Positions 24,314 through 31,449 of a stretch of DNA of 33,166 bases are shown here, in pieces. A model generated the notes under the pieces. The model was not told the DNA's origin. It worked only from the letters and a program-made list of their open reading frames with translations, and ran no database searches. The DNA comes from Oceanobacillus chungangensis (GTDB lineage Bacteria > Bacillota > Bacilli > Bacillales > Amphibacillaceae): the NCBI RefSeq assembly GCF_003369565.1, contig NZ_PIOD01000012.1:1-33166 (forward strand), read 5' to 3'. The stretch's first letter is position 1, and each line of letters begins with the position of its first letter. The position numbers were made by a program, and so were the translations under genes.

Positions 24314-24360
24314 TTGCTTTTCAATTCTATCTGTTATATTATGAATATAACAGATAGAAT
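24314..24360 (+). promoter_or_regulatory. Promoter with perfect 17-bp inverted-repeat operator
   Basis: ATTCTATCTGTTATATT (24324-24340) and its exact reverse complement (24344-24360) flank a 3-base centre. A sigma-A-like promoter overlaps it: -35 TTGCTT (24314-24319), 17 bases, -10 TATTAT (24337-24342). The operator therefore covers the -10 and start region. It lies 23 bases before the GntR-type regulator gene and is almost certainly its own binding site, so that the regulator represses the whole operon. Confidence 0.85.
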
Positions 24361-24383
24361 AAGTATATAAGGAGGTGAATGAA

Positions 24384-24779
24384 ATGTTTCTTAATATTAA
24401 TCTTGAATCATCGGAGCCTATATACATTCAATTACAACATCAAATTATTGAGGGAATCGCTAAAGGTAGAATTAGCCCCGGTGATCCGCTGCCGTCTGTT
24501 CGATCATTAGCATCTGATATCGGAATTAATCTTCATACCGTGAATAAGGTTTACCAGCTGTTAAAACAGGATGGATATATTTTAATTCATCGTCAAAAAG
24601 GGGTTGTAATTAACCCGGAAGGTCCACCAAAAGCTGATGAGGAATACAAGCAAAGTTTAAGAGCAAACATCCGCCCCCTCATTGCTGCCTCGATTTGTCG
24701 CGGCATAGAGGAGGAAGAGTTTTTACAGATTTGTAAAGAATTATTTAACGAATTTAAAGAGGAAGGTGAGAAAAAATGA
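24384..24779 (+). CDS. GntR-family transcriptional repressor, YtrA type
   Basis: 131 residues from the ATG at 24384, eight bases after AAGGAGG; a GTG at 24375 overlaps that box and is rejected. The N-terminal winged helix is EPIYIQLQHQIIEGIAKGRI, then LPSVRSLASDIGINLHTVNKVYQLL. The short C-terminal helical part (about 80-131) is too small for a ligand-binding FadR or HutC domain, which is the YtrA subfamily pattern. YtrA regulators usually control ABC transporters in the same operon and respond to envelope stress such as cell-wall antibiotics. The stop overlaps the next start (ATGA). Confidence 0.92.
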   Translation: MFLNINLESSEPIYIQLQHQIIEGIAKGRISPGDPLPSVRSLASDIGINLHTVNKVYQLLKQDGYILIHRQKGVVINPEGPPKADEEYKQSLRANIRPLIAASICRGIEEEEFLQICKELFNEFKEEGEKK

Positions 24780-25885
24780 ATACAATGCCATTACTATTAT
24801 TACTTGCCATTTTTATTCCTGTTTTTCTGATGATGATGCTTACACCTTATTTAACAAGAAAAACCGAAAGCTTTGGTGTGACTATCCCTGAGGAAATATA
24901 CAGCAGTAAGCAACTAAAATCTATGAGGAAAAACTATCTTTTTTTAACAGGCATGCTTAGTTTCATTATATTGTTGATGTTCAGCTTCTTAGGTCTGACA
25001 GTAGTAAATGACGAACAATCATTTAGTATCCTGCTAACCATTGGTATCGTTTTTTATATTATTGTTAGCTTTATCATTTATTTAACATTCCATCGCCGCA
25101 TGAAAGTCTTAAAGAAAAACTCAAATTGGGCAATCAATAAATCACAGCAAGTATTCATCAATACAGGCTTCAGAAATCAAAGGCTAACCCACTCGAATTA
25201 TTGGTTCCTTATTTCTTTTGTCATTAGCATCGCAGTGATCATCATTACGTTCCAGCGCTATGACCTAATACCAGAACAAATACCAATGCAGTATAACTTT
25301 ACCGGTGAAGTTACGAATTGGGTGGATAAATCATATCGCTCCGTTCTATCCATGCCAATCATGCAGTTGTATTTAATGCTGTTATTCTTATTCGTTAATA
25401 CGATGATTGCAAAATCAAAGCAGCAAATCAATGCAGAAAAACCGGAAGAATCGATGCGCCAAAACATCATTTTCAGACGGAGATGGTCTCTGTATATCAT
25501 TGTCACTGGGACATTATTAACAGTCATGTTCTCTTTTATTCAGTTATCGTTCATCTATCCAATCAATCAACAAGTAATAACAATCGTCCCGCTTCTATTT
25601 AGCTTTATCATGATTATCTGGGCAATCGTTCTCTCTATCACTACCGGTCAAGGTGGGAGTCGTGTAAAAAGCCAAATGGGAAAGAATGGCAATGTGATCG
25701 ATCGTGATGACGACAAATACTGGAAGCTTGGTCAGTTTTATTACAATAAAAATGATCCTGCTTTTATGTTAGAAAAGCGGTTCGGTATTGGCTGGACAAT
25801 AAATTTAGCAAGACCGTTAGCATGGATTATTATTCTCATTATTATCGGTTTAGCAATTGGAATTCCATTGTTATTAGCAGGTTAA
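24776..25885 (+). CDS. DUF1648-containing membrane protein
   Basis: 369 residues with about eight hydrophobic segments. The DUF1648 signature is PEQIPMQYNFTGEVTNWVDK, at about residues 162-181. The C-terminus carries the region RDDDKYWKLGQFYYNKNDPA, as in DUF5808, followed by a last helix pair. DUF1648 proteins often accompany YtrA or other small regulators and ABC-2 transporters in Firmicutes; SdpI-like immunity proteins carry this domain. It may protect against, or sense, an envelope-active compound. The start overlaps the stop of the regulator, indicating translational coupling. Confidence 0.85.
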   Translation: MNTMPLLLLLAIFIPVFLMMMLTPYLTRKTESFGVTIPEEIYSSKQLKSMRKNYLFLTGMLSFIILLMFSFLGLTVVNDEQSFSILLTIGIVFYIIVSFIIYLTFHRRMKVLKKNSNWAINKSQQVFINTGFRNQRLTHSNYWFLISFVISIAVIIITFQRYDLIPEQIPMQYNFTGEVTNWVDKSYRSVLSMPIMQLYLMLLFLFVNTMIAKSKQQINAEKPEESMRQNIIFRRRWSLYIIVTGTLLTVMFSFIQLSFIYPINQQVITIVPLLFSFIMIIWAIVLSITTGQGGSRVKSQMGKNGNVIDRDDDKYWKLGQFYYNKNDPAFMLEKRFGIGWTINLARPLAWIIILIIIGLAIGIPLLLAG

Positions 25886-25912
25886 CAGTATTATTCCGAG
25901 GAGGAGATTACG

Positions 25913-26116
25913 ATGCAGGAAATTATCGATTCGATAAATTGGGCTATCGTTACACCGATATTAATTATTCAAGGGCTATTAGCCCTTGTTGCCCTCCTTG
26001 ATTTAGCAAAGGCTGAATCAACAAACGGGTCCAAATGGATGTGGGTATTTATCATTGTTTTAGCAAATACCATTGGTCCAATTATTTACTTTATCATTGG
26101 AAGGAGCCGCGACTAA
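25913..26116 (+). CDS. PLDc_N-domain small membrane protein (YxlE-like)
   Basis: 67 residues. Two hydrophobic helices, the second in WVFIIVLANTIGPIIYFIIG, followed by RSRD. This is the PLDc_N (phospholipase D nuclease N-terminal) domain without any phospholipase. B. subtilis YxlE is similar and is encoded with the ABC pair YxlF-YxlG in the sigY operon, where it restrains SigY. Here the sigma factor is absent and a YtrA regulator replaces it. The start has a GAGGAGGAG box; the stop abuts the ABC ATPase start. Confidence 0.88.
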   Translation: MQEIIDSINWAIVTPILIIQGLLALVALLDLAKAESTNGSKWMWVFIIVLANTIGPIIYFIIGRSRD

Positions 26117-27025
26117 ATGACATTACTAACAGTTAGTAAGCTTTCAAAAAGCTATGATGGGAAAAATGTAGTTAATGACGTAAGCTTTGAATTTCAGAGC
26201 GGAAAATGTATTGCGCTAATTGGACCTAATGGAGCAGGAAAGACAACAATATTGCGTACACTTGCAGGTCTTCTAAAGCCTTCAGCAGGTATGATTCGAT
26301 TTTCCGGTATAAGTGAAAGTGATGATATCCGAAAATATATTGGGTATCTGCCGCAATATCCAGTTTTCCATACGTGGATGACTGGAATGGAATTTATGGT
26401 CTATAGTGGTCGACTCAGCTATTTATCAGAAGCAGAATCTAAGAAACGTGCAGAAACATTGCTTGAAAAAGTTGGGATTATCGATGCAAAAAATCGCAGA
26501 ATCGGGAAATATTCTGGTGGTATGAAGCAGCGTTTAGGTATCGCCCAAGCAATCATTCACAAGCCAAAACTTTTAATTTTAGATGAACCTGTCTCATCCC
26601 TTGACCCATTTGGGCGCCGCGAGGTTTTAACATTGATGAAAGAATTAAAAGAAGAGATGACCATTCTATTTTCTACACATATTTTAAGTGATGCTGAAGA
26701 AATAAGTGACGATTTATTATTATTAAATAAAGGTGAGATTGTTGAAAAAGGATCGATAATCGATTTAAGAAAGAAATATCAAACATCGATTATCATGCTC
26801 GAGTTTACTGAAGATGTAGAGAAATATCAGGGCAAAGTTAATACGTTAACCAGTGTTAGAAATAGTTTTATTGAACGTGATGTTTTACATGTTTCAGTCT
26901 CAGATTTCTCCGAGGCAAAACAAGAGATTTTAGCAATCGCAGTAAAAGAAAACTGGCCATTAACAAGCTTTACACTTAACCGTGCTTCACTTGAAGACAT
27001 GTTCATGAAAGTGGTGACTAACTAA
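26117..27025 (+). CDS. ABC transporter ATP-binding protein (YxlF-like)
   Basis: 302 residues. Walker A GPNGAGKTTILRTLAG, Q-loop GYLPQYPVF, signature YSGGMKQRLGIAQAI, Walker B KLLILDEPVSSLDP and switch His in FSTHIL are all intact. A C-terminal extension of about 90 residues follows, as in CcmA/DrrA-type ATPases. It energises the membrane protein encoded next, whose start overlaps its stop by one base. Together they form an ABC-2 exporter of the YxlFG kind, probably for an antimicrobial or lipid. Substrate unknown. Confidence 0.94.
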   Translation: MTLLTVSKLSKSYDGKNVVNDVSFEFQSGKCIALIGPNGAGKTTILRTLAGLLKPSAGMIRFSGISESDDIRKYIGYLPQYPVFHTWMTGMEFMVYSGRLSYLSEAESKKRAETLLEKVGIIDAKNRRIGKYSGGMKQRLGIAQAIIHKPKLLILDEPVSSLDPFGRREVLTLMKELKEEMTILFSTHILSDAEEISDDLLLLNKGEIVEKGSIIDLRKKYQTSIIMLEFTEDVEKYQGKVNTLTSVRNSFIERDVLHVSVSDFSEAKQEILAIAVKENWPLTSFTLNRASLEDMFMKVVTN

Positions 27026-27801
27026 TGCAATGGATGACATTATTTCGAAAAGAAATGATTGAAAATTGGCGGAATAAAAAATGGATTTGGGTGCCTATCG
27101 TTTTTATTCTCCTTGCAAGTATGGACCCGGTTTCCAATTATTATTTACCACAAATTATCGAATCTGTTGGTGGATTACCTGAAGGAACTGTTATCGAGCT
27201 TCCAGATTTTGCACCTTCAGAAGTCGTGATGATGAGTCTAGGCCAATTAAGTAGTTTAGGAGTATTAGTTGTCACACTCATGTCGATGGCGACGATAGCT
27301 GGTGAACGTAAAAGTGGTGTATTGGAACTCATCTTAGTGAAGCCAGTAGCATATCGAAATTATATAACAGCAAAATGGACTGTATTAATCATTCTCGTTT
27401 GGGTATCACTCCTATTAGGAATGCTTGGCAGCTGGTACTATATTAATATTCTCTACGGGGAACTATCAATTCAAAGCATGTTATTGGTCGTACTGTTCTA
27501 TGGACTCTGGCTTACTTTAGTCGTATCCGTATCCATCTTTTTTAATACTTTGTTTAAGACTCCCGGTATTGTCGCCTTTCTATCGATAGCAACGATTATT
27601 TTCATGAGTGTTGTGACTCAAATATTTAGCCATATACTTGAATGGAGCCCGAATAACTTAACGCTGTATATTATGGAAATGCTGCAAACCGAGAGTATTC
27701 CATCAGAGCTTATATGGACAGCGATTGTGACTATTATCATTTCAATTGGCCTATTAATCGCTGCAATTATAACTTTGAGAACAAAGGAGCTAGCTAACTA
27801 A
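27025..27801 (+). CDS. ABC-2 type permease (YxlG-like)
   Basis: 258 residues with six membrane helices. An N-terminal cytosolic amphipathic start (MTLFRKEMIENWRNKKW) precedes the first helix. AGERKSGVLELILVKPV is the ABC-2 permease signature between helices 2 and 3. It is the last gene of the operon and overlaps the ATPase gene by one base. No clear intrinsic terminator lies directly downstream; a dispersed repeat and an IS remnant follow. Confidence 0.92.
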   Translation: MQWMTLFRKEMIENWRNKKWIWVPIVFILLASMDPVSNYYLPQIIESVGGLPEGTVIELPDFAPSEVVMMSLGQLSSLGVLVVTLMSMATIAGERKSGVLELILVKPVAYRNYITAKWTVLIILVWVSLLLGMLGSWYYINILYGELSIQSMLLVVLFYGLWLTLVVSVSIFFNTLFKTPGIVAFLSIATIIFMSVVTQIFSHILEWSPNNLTLYIMEMLQTESIPSELIWTAIVTIIISIGLLIAAIITLRTKELAN

Positions 27802-27804
27802 GAA

Positions 27805-27872
27805 ACAAAAGCGCAAGTGCCCGTTTATGCTGTGTACAGACTGCGCTTCGCAGGAGACCAAGGAAACGTTAC
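27805..27872. repeat. Dispersed GC-rich repeat fragment
   Basis: AAAAGCGCAAGTGCCCG and CTGCGCTTCGCAGGAGACC are characteristic of another intergenic repeat family I recall from Bacillaceae genomes (AAGCGC at one end, TGCAGGAGAC inside). Only a fragment is present, cut off by the adjoining IS remnant. Confidence 0.6.
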
Positions 27873-28072
27873 TGCCCCCGAAAAATAGAGTAATAAATTC
27901 TAACTTTCGGGGGTGTTTTTTATGGTCAAATATAGTAAGAAGTTTAAAATGAATGAAGCTTGTTGCCGAATATTTGTATGGAGATACCTTGAATTTAGAT
28001 TATTGGAGAAGAATACAATATACCTTCTCAAACACCGCTACAAGATTGGGTAAGAACCCTTATGAAACACAA
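27873..28072 (+). mobile_element. Decayed 5' end of an IS3-family element (OrfA remnant)
   Basis: The terminal inverted-repeat-like palindrome (GCCCCCGAAA ... TTTCGGGGGT) is followed at 27922 by ATG and MVKYSKKFKM, the start of an IS150-like OrfA. The frame is then broken. The remainder of the helix-turn-helix is readable in another frame (EEYNIPSQTPLQDWVRTLMK). There is no OrfB and no right end; after about 28070 the sequence passes into a module repeat. It resembles the element at 33091-33166 in arrangement and orientation. Confidence 0.8.
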
Positions 28073-28137
28073 GGGATCTCTATTAAGAGATCCTGGTCAA
28101 TTTTTTTATTAAACTAAAGCACCGCTTAGTTTAACAA
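28073..28137 (-). repeat. Module repeat with terminator hairpin, end of array 2
   Basis: In the gene direction the left core TTAAACTAAGCGGTGC supplies the stop codon (AAC TAA) of the 28126-28533 gene. A T-rich stretch and a hairpin, GGATCTC with GAGATCC (28073-28094), follow. The right core is missing where the IS3 remnant begins. Confidence 0.75.
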
Positions 28138-28533
28138 GTCTAAAGCAATGCCTGAGAGCCTATCTCTTATTACTAACTGAACTTTTCTTGCTTTTTCATT
28201 AATATTCTTTAATTCTTCTGTTTGTATTTCCCAAGACAATTTAGTTTCTTTTTCTAACTCTTTTATCTGTTCCTCAATTAAGAGCGAGTGTTTTTCATAT
28301 ATCTTAATAGCGAGTAATTCATCGTTAAATTCATCTGGTATTCTATAATGTAATCCGTTGAACCATTCTTGAAATTCTTTCTTACCAGATTTGTTAAATC
28401 TCTTTACTAAAATAATCATTATTTCTTCAACAAATTCTTTATTAAAGCCTATTTCATACATCCTGTTTTGGATATTGTCCAAAGTGATGTTTACTAATGG
28501 TTTATCCTTAAAATTAAATATTTTCTTTATCAT
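28126..28533 (-). CDS. Hypothetical soluble protein in a one-gene module
   Basis: 135 residues, charged and probably mostly helical; the second half (EEQIKELEKETKLSWEIQTE) looks coiled-coil-like. No membrane segment, no motif I recognise. The ATG is preceded by GGGAGGAG. Its stop lies inside the left core of the following repeat, and a full repeat lies just upstream, so the gene is cleanly bounded as a module. Confidence 0.65.
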   Translation of the reverse strand: MIKKIFNFKDKPLVNITLDNIQNRMYEIGFNKEFVEEIMIILVKRFNKSGKKEFQEWFNGLHYRIPDEFNDELLAIKIYEKHSLLIEEQIKELEKETKLSWEIQTEELKNINEKARKVQLVIRDRLSGIALDLLN

Positions 28534-28567
28534 TTTTCTCCTCCCTAAAATATTTTCTTCAGCTATT

Positions 28568-28645
28568 CTGTCCCTTTAGTTCAATAACTTCTAGGTAAAA
28601 TAGCGATTCCTCCTATTGAAGAATCGCACCAATTAACTCAATTAG
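28568..28645 (-). repeat. Module repeat, complete copy
   Basis: In the gene direction it begins three bases after the nucleotidyltransferase-like gene with GAGTTAATTGGTGCGATTC. GCGATTC (28621-28627) then pairs with GAATCGC (28603-28609), followed by TATTTT. It ends in TGAACTAAAGGGACAG (about 28568-28583). All three parts (core, terminator, core) are clear. Confidence 0.85.
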
Positions 28646-28647
28646 CT

Positions 28648-29163
28648 TTAGTATGATTTTTGGCCACTATATAGCATTCTTTTTAAGAAATCTATTTTTC
28701 TAATATCTTTATTATTGTTGTTATCTGCTCGGTAACTATCCTTGGATGAAGATTCGTAAACACTTAAATACTGGTCAGGATTTAGTAGATAATACTTTAT
28801 CTCTCCCATTTGATGCATTTCTAAATCCTCTAATTGTACTCCTGCGAAACTTGGTAAAGTATCAATAATACCAAACTCAACTGATAATCCCTCTTTAAAG
28901 AACTCATGTTCATGCAAATCAATCAATCTATATTCCATTGAATTCATAATGTTCACTATTTCATTCCAGTTATAAATATTAAATTCGGGCGGTACTTCCC
29001 ACCCTCTTTTATCACCAGGTACATGAATGTCTAAGTCTTGTGCATCCCAACCATTACCTGTAACGACCTCTAAACCAACCGAACCCATTAACAACGGAAT
29101 AATTTCAATATCATTTAGTTTTTTTGCAATTTTAATAAATTCATTAAACTTGTGATTGTCCAT
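28648..29163 (-). CDS. Nucleotidyltransferase-fold protein
   Basis: 171 residues from the ATG at 29163, after GGAGGGG; four more codons upstream are not needed. LLMGSVGLEVVTGNGW and AQDLDIHVPG give the G-S ... D-x-D pattern of the polymerase-beta/MNT nucleotidyltransferase fold. A third acidic residue may be in SVEFGIIDTL. Proteins of this small family are scattered in Firmicutes and their substrates (tRNA, antibiotic, protein) are unknown. No antitoxin-like partner (HEPN) is adjacent. The gene is a single-gene module between repeats. Confidence 0.65.
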   Translation of the reverse strand: MDNHKFNEFIKIAKKLNDIEIIPLLMGSVGLEVVTGNGWDAQDLDIHVPGDKRGWEVPPEFNIYNWNEIVNIMNSMEYRLIDLHEHEFFKEGLSVEFGIIDTLPSFAGVQLEDLEMHQMGEIKYYLLNPDQYLSVYESSSKDSYRADNNNNKDIRKIDFLKRMLYSGQKSY

Positions 29164-29220
29164 TTGCCCCTCCACTTTTTCTTAATTTTACCATAATTAG
29201 TAATTTCTTCTTAAACTAAT

Positions 29221-29285
29221 CTGCCCTATTAGTACAATAGCTGCTATTAGATCTCATCCTCAACTAATGCACCAGTTTGTTTAAG
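29221..29285 (-). repeat. Module repeat, complete cores
   Basis: In the gene direction TTAAACAAACTGGTGCATTA starts 19 bases past the preceding gene, then a weak GATCTAATAGC hairpin region, then TGTACTAATAGGGCAG. Both cores are clear; the terminator is weak here. Confidence 0.8.
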
Positions 29286-29303
29286 TACATTTGAAACCAA
29301 GAG

Positions 29304-29534
29304 TTATCCAAAGTGATTATGAAAACACCAAACAACAAGAAACATACTCACTATCCCCCAAGCAGTGGTACTCCAAATCCACCAAATTATGGATTTAGCT
29401 GTTGTTGAACTTTCCTCATCTTCCACATTTGCTTTTATAAAAGCGACCTTACTTTCCATACCTTTTTTCATAGAAACGAGAACAACAAATCCGATTATTA
29501 TGAAACCAATAGTTATCCAGAGTAATAAGTCCAC
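29304..29534 (-). CDS. Small two-helix membrane protein, unknown function
   Basis: 76 residues with hydrophobic segments at about 4-22 and 50-70, joined by a charged loop with KANVEDEESSTTAK. No family recognised. The start has an AGGGAGG box. It is bounded by module repeats on both sides. Confidence 0.6.
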   Translation of the reverse strand: MDLLLWITIGFIIIGFVVLVSMKKGMESKVAFIKANVEDEESSTTAKSIIWWIWSTTAWGIVSMFLVVWCFHNHFG

Positions 29535-29590
29535 CTTTTATACCTCCCTTTTTGTGAATTCTTTCCTTTCAATCTTCTTTATTAAATTAT

Positions 29591-29718
29591 CCTGCCTCTT
29601 TAGTTAAATGACTTCAACAAAAATGGTACTTCTCCTTCTTTGAACTGCCCCCGTAGTACAATAACTTCTACTTAAATTAGCGTTAATCCTTTTTGAATTA
29701 ACGCATCTGTTTGTTTAA
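29591..29718 (-). repeat. Module repeat with an extra right core (three cores)
   Basis: In the gene direction the left core (TTAAACAAACAGATGCG) is followed by a strong hairpin, GCGTTAAT with ATTAACGC (29679-29704). A right core TGTACTACGGGGGCAG comes next. About 40 bases further there is a second right core, TTAACTAAAGAGGCAG. The stretch between them (AAAGAAGGAGAAG) also occurs in the copy at 12101-12156. It looks as if two repeats were joined after loss of an intervening gene. Confidence 0.8.
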
Positions 29719-29725
29719 TAAATCA

Positions 29726-30283
29726 TTATTCTCTCTCATAAAGTAATTTTCCATCCGAAGAGTAAGCAGAAATTTTGTATAAAGTTTCATCACCATTATC
29801 CTGCTTAGATAAAAGATTCCAATATCTTCTATCTTTATTTTTTACAATGTTTGCTTCCTCCTTTAAATTGTCATATTCAACAATAATACGATTAATTTTA
29901 GGTTCAAATATTTCGCCCAAGAATACCGTTGTATAAATACTTTCATTTTCTAAAGAAATTTCCCCTTTATGCCAAGTAGACTGGCTAAAGGTAAACGATG
30001 TTTTTTCAATATCAATAGTATACTCAAAACCCGAATTACCTTGATAAACCCACCCATTTTCTGTATTGGAAAAGTTAAGGATGCCATATCCATTTGGAGA
30101 TTGGAAAAGGGAGAATGCACTATCATCCATTTCATTAGTATAGAAAATATCTTCTGACGGGATATTACTTTCTAGTGTTGCTTGCTGTATAGTTTTAATT
30201 TCTGCCTTTTCTTCATCAATTACGTTACTACAACCAGAAACAATTACAATAACTACGAAGAATATTGAAAATAGTAATTTCAC
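29726..30283 (-). CDS. Putative lipoprotein, unknown function
   Basis: 185 residues from a GTG at 30283, eight bases after AGGAGGG (the longer frame would start inside that box). The signal peptide is VKLLFSIFFVVIVIVSGC, with the lipobox VSGC; Cys would carry the lipid anchor at about residue 18. The mature part is acidic and probably beta-rich (FEYTIDIEKTSFTFSQSTW). The C-terminus (SAYSSDGKLLYERE) resembles the end of many small Bacillus lipoproteins. No function known. It is one module of the array. Confidence 0.7.
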   Translation of the reverse strand: MKLLFSIFFVVIVIVSGCSNVIDEEKAEIKTIQQATLESNIPSEDIFYTNEMDDSAFSLFQSPNGYGILNFSNTENGWVYQGNSGFEYTIDIEKTSFTFSQSTWHKGEISLENESIYTTVFLGEIFEPKINRIIVEYDNLKEEANIVKNKDRRYWNLLSKQDNGDETLYKISAYSSDGKLLYERE

Positions 30284-30340
30284 TAAAAACACCCTCCTAA
30301 TGAGACATATATTAGTTCCTTATACTCCTCTTCGATAAAT

Positions 30341-30438
30341 CTGCCCCTTTAGTACAATATTCAAAAAACACTTATTAAAGAAAAAGACGATCGTTTTTTA
30401 TGATCGCCTTGTTTGACTTTTGCACCATTTAGGTTTAA
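30341..30438 (-). repeat. Module repeat with strong terminator
   Basis: In the gene direction TTAAACCTAAATGGTGCAAA (left core) precedes a hairpin with GGCGATCAT and CGATCGTC arms (30386-30408) and T5. It ends with TTGTACTAAAGGGGCAG (30341-30357), the best right core in the window. Confidence 0.85.
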
Positions 30439-30516
30439 TAGTATTAATAACCTCTTTTGGAAATTGTTCTACTTAACTTCAAACTAATAAACAAATCGTA
30501 TACCCTTAAACGAAAC

Positions 30517-30702
30517 TTATTCCGTATTGTCTTTCTTCCAGTTATATGGTGATTTTGACCAATTATATAACAGAATAATCAAGAATATTACGAAACATAC
30601 CCCTATATTATTAATCCAATTAATCTCTTTGTTAGCAATTAACTGCCAAACAATTGAAGCTATAAAATATATTAGGGGAAATTTGATGCTTTTCTTATAC
30701 AT
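30517..30702 (-). CDS. Small membrane protein downstream of the SET gene
   Basis: 61 residues from the ATG at 30702, which lies 20 bases past the SET-gene stop and after AAAAGGAT. Two hydrophobic segments (about 6-20 and 27-44) end in a polar tail NWSKSPYNWKKDN. Not recognised. It shares its module with the SET-domain gene, so the two may act together, but that is inference. Confidence 0.55.
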   Translation of the reverse strand: MYKKSIKFPLIYFIASIVWQLIANKEINWINNIGVCFVIFLIILLYNWSKSPYNWKKDNTE

Positions 30703-30721
30703 ATTGTATTTTTTATCCTTT

Positions 30722-31099
30722 TTATTCTTGATTAAACCACAGTGGATCTTTGTCATCAACATCACCATTATAATTGATTAAAATCTCGTCACCTGCTTTT
30801 ATATCTGTGAAAGCATAGAAGTCAAATGTGTGATTGCCAAAATTAATTTCATAAATTGCATTTGGTTGATAAGAATGGTTAAACAGCATTCCATAACCAA
30901 GAAGGATTGCAGAATGATTTATTCCATACTCAAAAGCGTAATCAGCTAGTATGGTTTGCTCAATGTATTGATGCTGATCGTTCGGATAAGAAATAACAGG
31001 TGCTTCATGTAAAAGTTCTCCTTTTTTGATATCACATGTAGCAAATACCCCTCTATTGAATTCTCCATCACTTAGTGAAGATGTTTTTATCTCAATCAT
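30722..31099 (-). CDS. SET-domain protein (putative lysine methyltransferase)
   Basis: 125 residues, nearly all SET domain. RGVFATCDIKKGELLHEAPV is the N-terminal SET strand with the SAM-contacting GVFA region. GYGMLFNHSYQPNA contains the N-H-S motif, and DIKAGDEILINYNG the catalytic-site Tyr. These residues form the pseudoknot that binds S-adenosylmethionine and the target lysine. Pre- and post-SET cysteine clusters are absent, as in other compact bacterial members. The substrate is unknown. It is a module cargo gene followed by a small membrane protein gene. Confidence 0.82.
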   Translation of the reverse strand: MIEIKTSSLSDGEFNRGVFATCDIKKGELLHEAPVISYPNDQHQYIEQTILADYAFEYGINHSAILLGYGMLFNHSYQPNAIYEINFGNHTFDFYAFTDIKAGDEILINYNGDVDDKDPLWFNQE

Positions 31100-31337
31100 G
31101 TTGTTCGCCTACTCACTTTTAATATTCTTTCTAACTGTAACATAAATTTTAACATTGAGCTCTTTTTATTTAGGAAAGTCGCAACCTATTATCATCTAAT
31201 TCATAAGAGTCTAAAAACTCATTTACTCTGTCATTTTGTATTTCGCTTACTCAACATATTTTTATTTTAATATTTTGTAAACTTATTCAATATTTTCCGA
31301 GTAAAAAATAAATATTCGGCATATTCAACATAAAATC

Positions 31338-31404
31338 CTGCCCTTTAGTAAAAAGGATCGCCATAAAATCTGGATTGTTGTGTTAAACCACCACATAGTT
31401 TAAG
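31338..31404 (-). repeat. Module repeat copy
   Basis: In the gene direction TTAAACTATGTGGTGGTTTA (left core) lies 46 bases after the CPBP gene. GGCGATCC and T5 follow, then TTTACTAAAGGGCAGG (right core). The hairpin partner is weak. A 230-base gene-free A+T-rich stretch separates the right core from the SET gene start. Confidence 0.8.
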
Positions 31405-31449
31405 TATCTTATTTCACAAACTAACGTTGTCTTTCCTTATGTATAATCA

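Noticed and set aside
28391-28579. 62-codon plus-strand frame
   Set aside because: Antisense to a minus-strand gene with a good ribosome binding site; the hydrophobic translation is an effect of A+T-rich antisense sequence.
28648-29163. Toxin-antitoxin pair (MNT nucleotidyltransferase with HEPN partner)
   Set aside because: Only the nucleotidyltransferase-like protein is present. The neighbouring gene at 28126-28533 lacks the HEPN R-x4-6-H motif and is separated by a full terminator repeat.
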